This document shows, in pieces, positions 36,113 to 43,916 of a stretch of 55,156 nucleotides of DNA; within the stretch, counting starts at the first letter, position 1, and each line of letters begins with the position of its first letter. This DNA is from UBA5951 sp009936885 (lineage in GTDB: Bacteria > Pseudomonadota > Alphaproteobacteria > Puniceispirillales > Puniceispirillaceae), in the NCBI GenBank assembly GCA_937996625.1, contig CALKVA010000033.1, positions 1 through 55,156 on the forward strand, given 5' to 3'. The position numbers were made by a program, and so were the translations under genes. The notes under the pieces were generated by a model that saw only the letters and a program-made list of their open reading frames with translations, was not told where the DNA came from and made no database searches.

Positions 36113-37180
36113 ATGAGCCAAGTCACTTTCAAAAACCTCAGTAAGTCTATCGGTTCTATAAACATTATTGATGGACTTAATTTAGAGATACATGATTCTG
36201 AGTTCTTAGTGTTGCTCGGACCTTCCGGATGCGGCAAATCTACAACTTTGCGTTTGCTTGCTGGTTTGGAAACGGTTTCGAGTGGAACAATCTCCATAGA
36301 TGGCTGCGATGTTACCGCGCTTGAACCTCGTGAAAGAGATATAGCCATGGTTTTCCAAAATTATGCGCTTTATCCAACAATGACTGTTGCACAAAATATA
36401 GGTTTTGGCCTCAAAGCCAAAAAAATTCCCTCTAAAATGATTAAAGAAAAAGTTAATGAAATCGCTGATTTGTTGGGACTAACACATCTTTTAAGCAGAA
36501 AACCTGATGCTCTTTCAGGCGGACAACAGCAAAGAGTAGCCATTGGCAGAGCGATAGTTCGAAAACCGAAAGTTTTTCTGTTTGATGAGCCACTATCGAA
36601 TCTCGATGCAAACTTACGTTTAGAGATGCGGGCGGAAATAATGAAATTGCATCGAGAATTAGGCGCAACTACTATTTTTGTAACTCATGATCAGGAAGAG
36701 GCCATGGCAATGGCCGATCGGATCGTAATTATGGATAACGGACTAATTGAGCAGGTTGGAACGCCAACGGAAATTTATTTTCGACCAAAGACGCGTAAGG
36801 TAGCCAGTTTTATTGGTAATCCGAGTATGAATTTTATAGAGGGTAAAATCTCTAAAAATTTAGAAATCAACACGACAATCGGAAACATTAAATTGCATAC
36901 TTATTTAAATCCGGGTGAGGATGTAGAAGTCGGAATTCGACCTGAAAAAATAAAACTTGTTGACTCAAAAAGAAAAGCAAATGAAATCAAAGTTAGAGTT
37001 TTGGTTACATATGTTGAGCTACTAGGACCTCGTGCGGTAGTAAAAATGAAGCACGAGTATGGGCAGCAATTTACTTCTGTGGTAGATCATGATGAGATAG
37101 ATAAATACAAGGTTGGAACTCAAATCAGTATTTCTTTAGACAATCAGGCTCTGCATATATTTCCAAGAATAAAAGAATAA
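36113..37180 (+). CDS. ABC sugar transporter ATPase (MalK/UgpC type)
   Basis: 355 residues from ATG 36113. Walker A GPSGCGKST, signature LSGGQQQRVAIGRA, Walker B VFLFDEPLSNLD and switch histidine VTHD are intact. The C-terminal TOBE/MalK regulatory domain (about 235-355) is present with VGIRPEKIKL. Such ATPases can serve several sugar importers. It is the last gene of the plus-strand carbohydrate operon. Confidence 0.94.
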   Translation: MSQVTFKNLSKSIGSINIIDGLNLEIHDSEFLVLLGPSGCGKSTTLRLLAGLETVSSGTISIDGCDVTALEPRERDIAMVFQNYALYPTMTVAQNIGFGLKAKKIPSKMIKEKVNEIADLLGLTHLLSRKPDALSGGQQQRVAIGRAIVRKPKVFLFDEPLSNLDANLRLEMRAEIMKLHRELGATTIFVTHDQEEAMAMADRIVIMDNGLIEQVGTPTEIYFRPKTRKVASFIGNPSMNFIEGKISKNLEINTTIGNIKLHTYLNPGEDVEVGIRPEKIKLVDSKRKANEIKVRVLVTYVELLGPRAVVKMKHEYGQQFTSVVDHDEIDKYKVGTQISISLDNQALHIFPRIKE

Positions 37181-37325
37181 AGTACTGCACTTTACAAATT
37201 GGTTTTCCATAATTGTATAGATAATAAAATTTATATTTTAACTATTAATCCGCCCAAAATAGCTAGCTGTTGCTTTTTTTATACCGTTTAATATAAGTTT
37301 TATATCTTAATTGACACTCATATAT

Positions 37326-37390
37326 TCTGAACAAACAGAGATAGGGAAGCCAATGCGTAACGCACTTCGACAATTCGTAGCGTGTCACAC
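37326..37390 (+). repeat. Direct repeat copy A (65 bp), DUF5681-like gene start
   Basis: 65 bases, aligned without gaps to 41833-41897 with 10 mismatches (about 85% identity). It covers a ribosome-binding site (GATAGGG), an ATG and 12 or 13 codons. No target-site duplication or terminal inverted repeat was seen, so I do not call it an insertion sequence. Confidence 0.85.
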
Positions 37391-37466
37391 GGGTAATGCG
37401 TGCGGCAAACCTAAAAATGACCAAACGTTGTTAATACAAATCTGGATTGCATCATTAAAAGGTTGA
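37353..37466 (+). pseudogene. Remnant of a DUF5681-like small protein
   Basis: 37-codon frame. It begins MRNALRQFVACHTGNACG and continues KPKND. This resembles the GRFxxGxSGNPxGRPKG block that opens DUF5681 proteins, which are frequent near phage terminase-like genes. The family glycines at two places are replaced (R, C), and the frame ends soon after the block. It is therefore probably a truncated relic rather than a working gene. The rest of the 425-base gap between the ABC ATPase and the EamA gene shows nothing else recognisable. Confidence 0.5.
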
Positions 37467-37605
37467 TATAGAGTGATATTCAGAAAAACGTATATATTAT
37501 TTTTAAACTTAATTCAGTGTCTTATTGAGTAAATTTTTTTAATTAGAAATTGAATATATTTATCAACAAGTTAATTGGAAATTAAAGCGTTATGGTGCCA
37601 ACAGT

Positions 37606-38496
37606 TTATCTGTTGTTAATATTAACGTCTCTCCGTCTGAGAATTATATAAATGCCCGACAAAACTACTACTAGACTGCCACTTAAAACAAGAATATTTG
37701 GTTCCTCACCTAGCAGTATTACTCCAAAAAATAAAGCAAAGAGTACACGCACGTATCTAAATGGAGTTACAAAAGATACATCTCCATTTCGCATTGCTAT
37801 AGTCAGGCATTGATAAGCTATTATACCCGCTACCCCGTTAGCTATTATAAACCCCAAATTTTTAGCTGAAATATTTATCCAAACTGCGTTAGATGGGAAA
37901 ATAAAAAGGTTGAAAAGTGTAATTAATATCCCGGATATAAAAACCATCAAAAAGCCAAAAGTGCCCAGCTGAAAATTAGACATATTTGACGGGCTCATTC
38001 TAGTAGCTAAATCTCTACCAGCAAAACCAATCATGCCCAATACCGCGAAGATTGAAAATATGTTAAAGCCTTCTGCACCAGGTTGTATAATAAGCAACAC
38101 TCCAAAAAAACCAAAGAGAATAGCTCCCCACCTTCTCCAGCCTACTTTTTCCTTTAAAAAAATTACTGCTCCGAGCACTACTACAATTGGCGTAGCTTGT
38201 AATATAGCAGAGGCATTTGTTATCGGCATCATAGCTATCGCTAATGCATAAAATACTCTTCCAGAAATTTCAAATATTGAGCGAACTATAAGTATTGCAC
38301 TCAAAGATTCTTCATAAATTATGTTTTGTTTTGCAATAAAAGAACAACCTAAAAAGAAAATAACACCCAGAAGGCCGCAAATAATTAGTATTTCTCCCAA
38401 AGGCACAAACTTTGTAGCTTTTTTGAGAAAAAAATCCTCCAAAGTAAAAGCAAACATTGCAAGTATCATAAAGACACTACCTTTAAAGTTATTCAT
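37606..38496 (-). CDS. EamA/DMT-family transporter
   Basis: Drug/metabolite transporter superfamily permease of 296 residues from ATG 38496. The longer frame reaches 38586 but adds a soluble 30-residue leader, which is less likely. Ten hydrophobic helices form two EamA repeats, e.g. FMILAMFAFTLEDFFLKKA in the first and VLGMIGFAGRDLATRM at the start of the second. Exports or imports small metabolites; substrate unknown. First gene inside the islet bounded by the 65-bp direct repeats. Confidence 0.85.
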   Translation of the reverse strand: MNNFKGSVFMILAMFAFTLEDFFLKKATKFVPLGEILIICGLLGVIFFLGCSFIAKQNIIYEESLSAILIVRSIFEISGRVFYALAIAMMPITNASAILQATPIVVVLGAVIFLKEKVGWRRWGAILFGFFGVLLIIQPGAEGFNIFSIFAVLGMIGFAGRDLATRMSPSNMSNFQLGTFGFLMVFISGILITLFNLFIFPSNAVWINISAKNLGFIIANGVAGIIAYQCLTIAMRNGDVSFVTPFRYVRVLFALFFGVILLGEEPNILVLSGSLVVVLSGIYIILRRRDVNINNR

Positions 38497-38640
38497 TTTT
38501 TTCTCATCTGGAAATTTTGCCTTATCTATATCACATTTGATTTTAAAATAATTAGTTGCTGGCAACGCACATGTTAATTTGCTCATATTATTTTCTAAGG
38601 ATAGCTTTTTATTGGGTTCTAGTTTTTGGAAGATGGAATC

Positions 38641-38862
38641 TCAATTGAAAGGAAAATTAGGGCGTGGCGTATCAGGTATTAGAAGCCTTAGTTCCTTATC
38701 TTCTGCAACAGGTATACAAATAAATTTAGGGACAGCCATGCCTAAGTCGCGCAGTTCCATACCACTATTCTGGGCCGAAGCGTAACAACTTCCAGCCTCA
38801 TCAAACCTCAAACCAGAATCTAAAAAATTTCCAGTTAATACCCATATCAAAAGGAATTCCAT
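38641..38862 (-). CDS. Small uncharacterised protein (73 aa)
   Basis: Unrecognised, but a very good ribosome-binding site (GGGGGAG six bases before the ATG) argues for translation. The product starts with a short hydrophobic stretch MEFLLIWVLTG and then a Gly/Ala/Ser-rich region with two cysteines. It is too short for a confident signal-peptide call. It lies in the repeat-bounded islet, upstream of the EamA gene on the same strand. Confidence 0.5.
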   Translation of the reverse strand: MEFLLIWVLTGNFLDSGLRFDEAGSCYASAQNSGMELRDLGMAVPKFICIPVAEDKELRLLIPDTPRPNFPFN

Positions 38863-39156
38863 TCATCTCCCCCATGTTTGAAAACTAATTGGGATAAAAA
38901 GTGTTATGAACAATTTTAAGTTCTAATGTTTTTATACAAAGAAAAGAATAATGCATTTTTTAAAAAGTATATGTCAATAATGCTTCTATCAATTTTAGCT
39001 TCTCAAAAATACTATTCAACCTAACATAAGAAAAATAGCTTTACTTATCAAGTTCCTGTTTATATTCAGTTATTTAGACTACTGACTTTATTTCGAGCTA
39101 TAGTTAGCTATGATTAAACTTCTTTTGGCAAAAAATTCATCATATAGGACTAGCTA
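38863..39156. other. Gene-free AT-rich stretch
   Basis: Part of the roughly 540-base gap between the small ORF and the CRP-like gene. No ORF, RNA or repeat recognised here. Confidence 0.5.
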
Positions 39157-39357
39157 TTAGCACTTTCGAAGTTCTAAAACTTCTTCCGATGGAAACTCTA
39201 CAATCGTATGAATCATTAAACTAAATTTCATGCTTGTATCTTTTCTGTACTCTACTAAATACTGTTTTAAATATAGCCGTGATAATGGTAAACAAGAGGG
39301 TTTCCTAAAATACCTAAATGTTTTGCGTTCTTTTTTAATTTCCTTCGGTTTGTTTAA
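39157..39357 (-). pseudogene. Start-less open frame, possible gene remnant
   Basis: A 66-codon open frame without an initiation codon in its first half. It reads like protein (basic, then FSLMIHTIVEFPSEEVLEL near its end) and fills most of an otherwise empty gap. It could be the 3' part of a lost gene; a chance frame is possible in AT-rich DNA. No family recognised. Confidence 0.3.
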
Positions 39358-39400
39358 TCAAATGCTTTTATAAAGTTTAGATTTCGAAAATTTGTCGTTA

Positions 39401-39775
39401 TTATTTTTGACTCATAAATTGTCGAGTTATATTTAGCCAACTCCCAATACAATATTTCAAAAATGGGTCAGCATTATTGATTATTCTCTGTAAGTTTGCT
39501 TCAGGAATTTTCAAAACTGTAACATCCAAAAGGCAGGTTGCTGTGAATGTCCTCTCTGGTTGGTCAAATAAAACTTTCCATACGCCCATGACTTCGCCGG
39601 TATTTATTTTTGCGGCATGAACTATTGCCCCCTCCATTTCGCGGGTGAGACCTACTACTCCAGATTTCAAAATGAAGCCGTCTCCATTTATTTCTCCTTG
39701 CCTAAACAAAACCTCGCCTTTATCGAAGTTTAATGTTTCGAATTTTGTTTCTAATTTTGATAAGTCTAATAACAT
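39401..39775 (-). CDS. Cyclic-nucleotide-binding domain protein without HTH
   Basis: 124 residues forming one CRP-type cyclic-nucleotide-binding jelly roll: FDKGEVLFRQGEINGDGFILKSGVV, then GEVMGVWKVLFDQPERTFTATCL, then VLKIPEANL. The canonical phosphate-binding RxS is changed to PERTFTA. The long C-helix ends without a DNA-binding domain, so it is either a stand-alone sensor or a truncated CRP relative. It follows the broken rhodanese gene on the same strand (61-base gap). Confidence 0.75.
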   Translation of the reverse strand: MLLDLSKLETKFETLNFDKGEVLFRQGEINGDGFILKSGVVGLTREMEGAIVHAAKINTGEVMGVWKVLFDQPERTFTATCLLDVTVLKIPEANLQRIINNADPFLKYCIGSWLNITRQFMSQK

Positions 39776-39836
39776 TTAAAATTACATCCTTAAAACCTAA
39801 GTTAGGATTTTTTTTCGGTAAGAATATCTATTCTTA

Positions 39837-40278
39837 TCAATGTTTTATGGTTTTATAATCAATCTTTTTCCAGCCTTTAATTCCATAGGAAAGGTGACTA
39901 TCATCCGTAAATCCTAATTGACTTATCAGAGCAATACCAAGTGTATTAGTTCTGTTACCAGTTCTGCAACAGAGAACTATAGGAGTTTCTTTAGTAACAG
40001 TGACAGAAAAAAAAACTTATTCTGAAATTCAGGATGTATACTACCATCTTTTTGAAATGCCGTTATTAACTCCGCGCCCTCTATGACCCCACTCTCCTTC
40101 CACTCTTCCTTACGCCGAATATCAATTATCATAGTACCATTTTTTTGGCATAAAGTAATTCATCTACATTAATAGATTTAAGTTGATTTTGCACCTCCGC
40201 CTTGGAAATACTGACCAACCCCACTATAGCAAACAGGGCAAGAACGGATACAACTGCGTTTTTTATGATGGTGTACAT
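39837..40278 (-). pseudogene. Exported rhodanese-like protein, two frameshifts
   Basis: Reading from ATG 40278, frame 1 gives a signal-peptide-like start MYTIIKNAVVSVLALFAI. It stops soon after a run of seven A (minus-strand sense). A second frame continues with MIIDIRRKEEWKESGVIEGA up to a run of nine T. A third frame completes the rhodanese domain with the active-site loop VLCCRTGNRTNT and GIKGW, ending at 39837. All three pieces are in the right order, so one ancestral secreted rhodanese is evident. Both breaks lie in homopolymers, so either decay or sequencing/assembly error is possible. Confidence 0.8.
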
Positions 40279-40567
40279 TCATTCATTTTGTTCAAGATTA
40301 TCGAATGTAGATTCGGTTCCTATTTTTATTAAATATCATTCTTATTTGAATGTTAAAACCTAAGTATTTCTTTAGTATCTTTAATATATGTAGTAATAGT
40401 TATAAGCGAGGTACTCAAGGGTTTTCACTAAAGTAAAGTTTTAGTCTTTAGCTAAAACCTGAGCTCCCAAGAAATTACTGGAATCTAGCAGATTAAAATC
40501 AATAACAGGGATAGCCGTAAAAATTTGCTACCATTAACGCTGTTGATATTTTTAGAACGAAAATAAA

Positions 40568-40807
40568 ATGTCCATCAAATCATTTTTCTTAGATAGAGGT
40601 TTGTTACTTGCTGTTCTGTTAACAGCTGGTTTGATTTTATGGTGGTTAACAGCTGACATTATTGTTGCGTTAATATGTCTTGGAACATTGATCTTCATCT
40701 CTAGAATCGCCCGATTATATCAACCTTGGGACGAGAAAAAAGTAATAGAAAAATTGAATGCTCAAACTCAAAAGAAATCAAGTAACAATTTTCAAAATGA
40801 CCGATGA
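40568..40807 (+). CDS. Small membrane protein with two helices (79 aa)
   Basis: Two adjoining hydrophobic helices (GLLLAVLLTAGLILWWL and IIVALICLGTLIFI) are followed by a basic, hydrophilic tail KKVIEKLNAQTQKKSSNN. No family recognised. No strong ribosome-binding site. It is the only plus-strand gene in the repeat-bounded islet. The 289 bases before it hold no other recognisable element. Confidence 0.5.
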   Translation: MSIKSFFLDRGLLLAVLLTAGLILWWLTADIIVALICLGTLIFISRIARLYQPWDEKKVIEKLNAQTQKKSSNNFQNDR

Positions 40808-40965
40808 TATGTCACTCTTTAAAAGAACTAAATCTTAATATTACCATTTCCATAAACCAAAGACATTTATCATCAAAATTAAGATATTTATTATTCTGTA
40901 TTGCCATATTTTTCCTAACTCATAATGTCTTTCACCCCTCTAGATAAAGATAAAATTAAAATAGA

Positions 40966-41706
40966 TTAGTACTTAATTGTGTAGTATAATCTGCCGATTA
41001 ACTCTCTAACAAAAAAACTATTATCATGGAAAGCTTTCGCACTCGGTATAAAGTCTATAATAGTGATTTTTTCACTTGGACTCCGAAAATCCACAGGAAA
41101 TGGTGCTACTGAAACTTCCGACGCTTCAAATGCTCTTTTTGCCCTAGGCATGTGAAAGGCGGATGTAACTAGAATAATTTGAGAGTTTTCTTTTTTAAGC
41201 AACTCTGCCACAGCTTTGGCTTCTTGGTCAGTATTTTGGACATTTTTGGTAATACGCACAGTTTCACTTGAAATTCCGTGTTTAAGGCATATCTCGCGTA
41301 GGTATTTTCCTTCAGTTCTTCCGATTGACCACGGTAATTTACCACCTGTAAGTATTAAAACAGGTGCCTTTTTTTCTTTAATCAGGTCAATACCAGCGAA
41401 TATCCTGTCAGCAGCCTCACCCAATTCGTAAATCAAACCGTTAGTTCCCTGGATAGTTCGACCAATTCCGCTCAACACAACAACAGCGTCAGCTTGTTTA
41501 GCGCTAGATATCGGTGCTAGAGTGTAATCTTTCTCTAAATTAGATATCAGTTTGTTTGAAAACACGGGGAGTGAACAAACAACCAGAATGCTAATAGCCA
41601 AAAAGCAAGCTCTCTTTGAATTAAAATAAAGACCCCATAAAACTAAGAGGATGACCGCAAACATGGGGCTTGTTAATAAAGGAATAACCTTGTGTAAATA
41701 TATCAT
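40966..41706 (-). CDS. YdcF-like (DUF218) membrane-anchored protein
   Basis: 246 residues from ATG 41706. The longest frame extends to 41841 but its leader runs antisense into the repeat region and is unlikely. Two N-terminal helices (VIPLLTSPMFAVILLVLWGLYF and ACFLAISILVVCSLPVF) precede the DUF218 domain with DAVVVLSGIG, VLILTGGKLPW, TDQEAKAV and VTSAFHMPRA. The family is linked to envelope carbohydrate metabolism (ElyC, SanA) with no defined chemistry. Confidence 0.85.
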   Translation of the reverse strand: MIYLHKVIPLLTSPMFAVILLVLWGLYFNSKRACFLAISILVVCSLPVFSNKLISNLEKDYTLAPISSAKQADAVVVLSGIGRTIQGTNGLIYELGEAADRIFAGIDLIKEKKAPVLILTGGKLPWSIGRTEGKYLREICLKHGISSETVRITKNVQNTDQEAKAVAELLKKENSQIILVTSAFHMPRAKRAFEASEVSVAPFPVDFRSPSEKITIIDFIPSAKAFHDNSFFVRELIGRLYYTIKY

Positions 41707-41832
41707 TGTTAAAGCTACTTTCAGAAAGACGCACTGTTCAAATCCATTGCCTAAATTAAGAAAGGCGTGGATATAATTGCAATTCTTATAATGGCATGCA
41801 TAGGTTTTATCTCCCGATTTGCACTGGTATAA

Positions 41833-41897
41833 TCTGACCAAACAGAGATAGGAGAGTCAATGCGTAACGCACTTGGACAATTTTTGGCTGGTCACAC
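41833..41897 (+). repeat. Direct repeat copy B (65 bp), fused to a lipoprotein gene
   Basis: Second copy of the element at 37326-37390, in the same orientation 4,507 bp away. It carries a better ribosome-binding site (GATAGGAGAG). It opens a 34-codon frame (41860-41964) starting MRNALGQFLAGHT, which keeps the two family glycines lost in copy A. Similarity ends at GTCACAC. From 41900 the sequence is the second codon onward of a lipoprotein gene. Confidence 0.85.
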
Positions 41898-41899
41898 AG

Positions 41900-42269
41900 A
41901 AAAAAATATTCTTTATCTCTTTGCTTATTCCCGAATTAACCAGTTGTGCATCCATTACAAATGACGTAAATGTACCTGTTGCATTGTCATTTAGCGATGG
42001 GAGTTCTGGTGAAGGCTTTTGTAAGCAACAAAAGAATGTTGATGGATGATGAAATCCCGGGTTATCCTTTGATTAGACGAAGCGATGATAACTTAGTTCT
42101 CAGAAGTACTACAGAGGATGGCAGAACTACCAATGCGTCAGTCCCCAGCGCGATGAGTGGAAAGATAGTAGCGAGTGCTGTTTTTATTGATTTCGGAATC
42201 ACAGATGCAATCACTGATAAACACCGCGAATATCTCGCGAGTTTTGTTATATCAATAAAGAAAAAATAG
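41900..42269 (+). pseudogene. Lipoprotein gene without start codon and with a frameshift
   Basis: From 41900 one frame reads KKIFFISLLIPELTSCAS, a lipoprotein signal with a lipobox cysteine, but the codon before it is CAG where ATG is expected. The frame runs through VPVALSFSDGSSGEG and stops at 42047-42049. The next frame then continues with IPGYPLIRRSDDNLV, ASAVFIDFGITDAITDKHR and ends in lysines at 42269. I recognise the layout (SFSDGS, IRRSDDN, ITDKHREY) as one small lipoprotein type. The loss of the start coincides with the end of repeat copy B, and the frameshift falls near 42030-42045. Confidence 0.75.
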
Positions 42270-42365
42270 AACTGCTATAAAACAGAATAATTACAGACTG
42301 CCTTTTTTATATGTTAGGGGCGTGTGCTTAGCTTATGTTTATAGGAGCTATTTGTAGTGCGCTGT

Positions 42366-42845
42366 TTAATATTGTTTTAAGCTGTTGTTATATTCATCAC
42401 TAAATTCAAGATATTTGTCATATTCGCTTTGATATAAATTTTCTAGTTCTGATAATTCTCTATTCCATTGCGTTAATTCATAGATTTCGCATTGTTGGTT
42501 AAAATTTAAATTAGCTTCTTCGCTCTGTGTGGTAAGGATTAGAGTGGCTAAATTAAGCCGAAACCAGAAAGTTGTATTAGAAAAATGGACATTCCATTCA
42601 ATATAATCCGACTTGTCGGTAAAAGTGCCAAGCGGCTTTATATTCGGTAGTATTTTATTGTCAGTAACAATAAAGTTATAAAGTGACACCTCCTGATTAG
42701 TGAAGGAATATCCATAGTCATAGCCATCCTCTAATCCGCAGATTACGCCTGTTGCATTTATATCCGCTTTAGATGCTGAAACTGGGGCAGAAGCACTAAA
42801 TAAGCCGATAACAAATGCGAGTGTATATCTTGAAAAAATGGGCAT
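42366..42845 (-). CDS. Secreted uncharacterised protein (159 aa)
   Basis: A Sec signal peptide is clear: YTLAFVIGLFSASAPVSAS, with cleavage after SA. The mature part has a possible disulfide (Cys in TGVICGLEDG and NQQCEIYEL). A beta-rich centre and a helical tail LSELENLYQSEYDKYLEF follow. No family recognised. It is followed upstream (3-base gap) by another small gene on the same strand, so the two may be cotranscribed. Confidence 0.7.
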   Translation of the reverse strand: MPIFSRYTLAFVIGLFSASAPVSASKADINATGVICGLEDGYDYGYSFTNQEVSLYNFIVTDNKILPNIKPLGTFTDKSDYIEWNVHFSNTTFWFRLNLATLILTTQSEEANLNFNQQCEIYELTQWNRELSELENLYQSEYDKYLEFSDEYNNSLKQY

Positions 42846-42848
42846 TTG

Positions 42849-43169
42849 TTATTTTTCTTCGAAATCAAAACGATCTATCATGTTCCCGCGATAGCTCGTT
42901 GTTGTGTTTTCTATTTTTTCACTCCATTTTCGTTCTATCTCCCCCCAAATGGGGATACAATTTTGGGCCGATTCATTGTCTTTATATTCGAAAATATGAC
43001 TAAGTTGAAATTTATTCCTGTCGATTAATATTCGGCTCGTTGTGTATCGAACAAGACCCATTTCTTTGAATTTGGGCATAAATTCGTTTTTTATTTTGTC
43101 CCAACGCATAACGCTGAGTTCTAATTCATTTTCAGTTTTAAACGTTTGGATTGTAACATTAACCTGCAT
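42849..43169 (-). CDS. Uncharacterised small protein, possible alpha/beta-barrel
   Basis: 106 residues, cytosolic. The pattern VNVTIQTFKTENE, FMPKFKEMGLVRY, KFQLSHIFEYKDNESAQNC resembles dimeric ferredoxin-like alpha/beta-barrel proteins (NIPSNAP/ABM type). I cannot name the family. Probably cotranscribed with the secreted protein three bases downstream. Confidence 0.6.
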   Translation of the reverse strand: MQVNVTIQTFKTENELELSVMRWDKIKNEFMPKFKEMGLVRYTTSRILIDRNKFQLSHIFEYKDNESAQNCIPIWGEIERKWSEKIENTTTSYRGNMIDRFDFEEK

Positions 43170-43247
43170 GATTATATTCTCTTATTATTTACTATTTTTT
43201 TCTGATTTCTGAGAATATAAACTTTCAAGAAAGCAGAGCCGTCTATT

Positions 43248-43901
43248 TTAGGTTCCAGTTGGATATTCTCTTTGCCAAAAATTAGATAGCCACGTTAAAT
43301 AATGTGTCATTTTCTTTGGCTCCAAAACAAGTGATCTTTGAATCTTATCTATTTCGGTTGTGTCTTCTAGGTCTACATCAAGGGAATCATTTATTCTATT
43401 TATCATATTGAACATAGCGCACAAGATTGTCATTTCAGCGATTTGATTTTCCGTATAGTAGGATTTTAATTCATTAAATAATGCATCGTCTTTTGCTGCT
43501 TTATTGAGTGTTACAGCCTCAGCCCATTTAAGCGCGAGCACTTCTTCTTTTTTAAAAAGGGAAGAGTTAGCGTATTCGTTTAAGGAAATTGCCTTTATAT
43601 GCTCATCACCTATCCCTGCTGCCCTGCCCAATGAGGTGTTATGCGCATAGCAATATTTGCATCCATTTGTATGGCTTGTTTTAATTACGATAAGCTCTTT
43701 TATTTTTCCGCTTATGTTTGTTCCTTGCCATTCGCGCTGGGCAAGCGCGTTGATAGGCAGAAAGGCCATAGCAAGAAAAGGCGAGTTGCTGAATGTTTTA
43801 TAAAAATTTGGTACCCTTCCAAGTAAATTCTCCACGGCAGAATAAAATTCTGTAAATTTCGGATCTAATGTATCTTTTTGAATTTTAGTTATTCGTGTCA
43901 C
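43248..43901 (-). CDS. AhpD/carboxymuconolactone decarboxylase-like protein (first paralog)
   Basis: 217 residues of the CMD superfamily with the redox CxxC motif in NGCKYCYAHNT (about residues 76-86) followed by the family histidine. The upstream block REWQGTNISGKIKELIVIKTS and the downstream LKWAEAVTLNK are typical of AhpD-like peroxidase-associated proteins. It is related to the gene at 45707-46357 (both have EAVTLNKA and MFNMINR). Likely a thiol-disulfide or peroxide defence enzyme, or a decarboxylase; the substrate is open. Confidence 0.85.
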   Translation of the reverse strand: MTRITKIQKDTLDPKFTEFYSAVENLLGRVPNFYKTFSNSPFLAMAFLPINALAQREWQGTNISGKIKELIVIKTSHTNGCKYCYAHNTSLGRAAGIGDEHIKAISLNEYANSSLFKKEEVLALKWAEAVTLNKAAKDDALFNELKSYYTENQIAEMTILCAMFNMINRINDSLDVDLEDTTEIDKIQRSLVLEPKKMTHYLTWLSNFWQREYPTGT

Positions 43902-43916
43902 ACGCTTTCCCTTTTT

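Noticed and set aside
37311..37326. TTGACA followed by TATATT near repeat copy A as a promoter
   Set aside because: The spacing is only four bases, far from the 16-18 needed, and no -10 box lies at the proper distance.
41707..41841. N-terminal extension of the YdcF-like gene
   Set aside because: The extra 45 residues lack a start signal and run antisense to the repeat edge. The hydrophobic N-terminus begins naturally at 41706.
37326..42269. Insertion sequence or integrated phage in the islet
   Set aside because: No transposase, integrase, terminal inverted repeats or target duplication were found. Only the DUF5681-like start hints at a phage or mobile origin.
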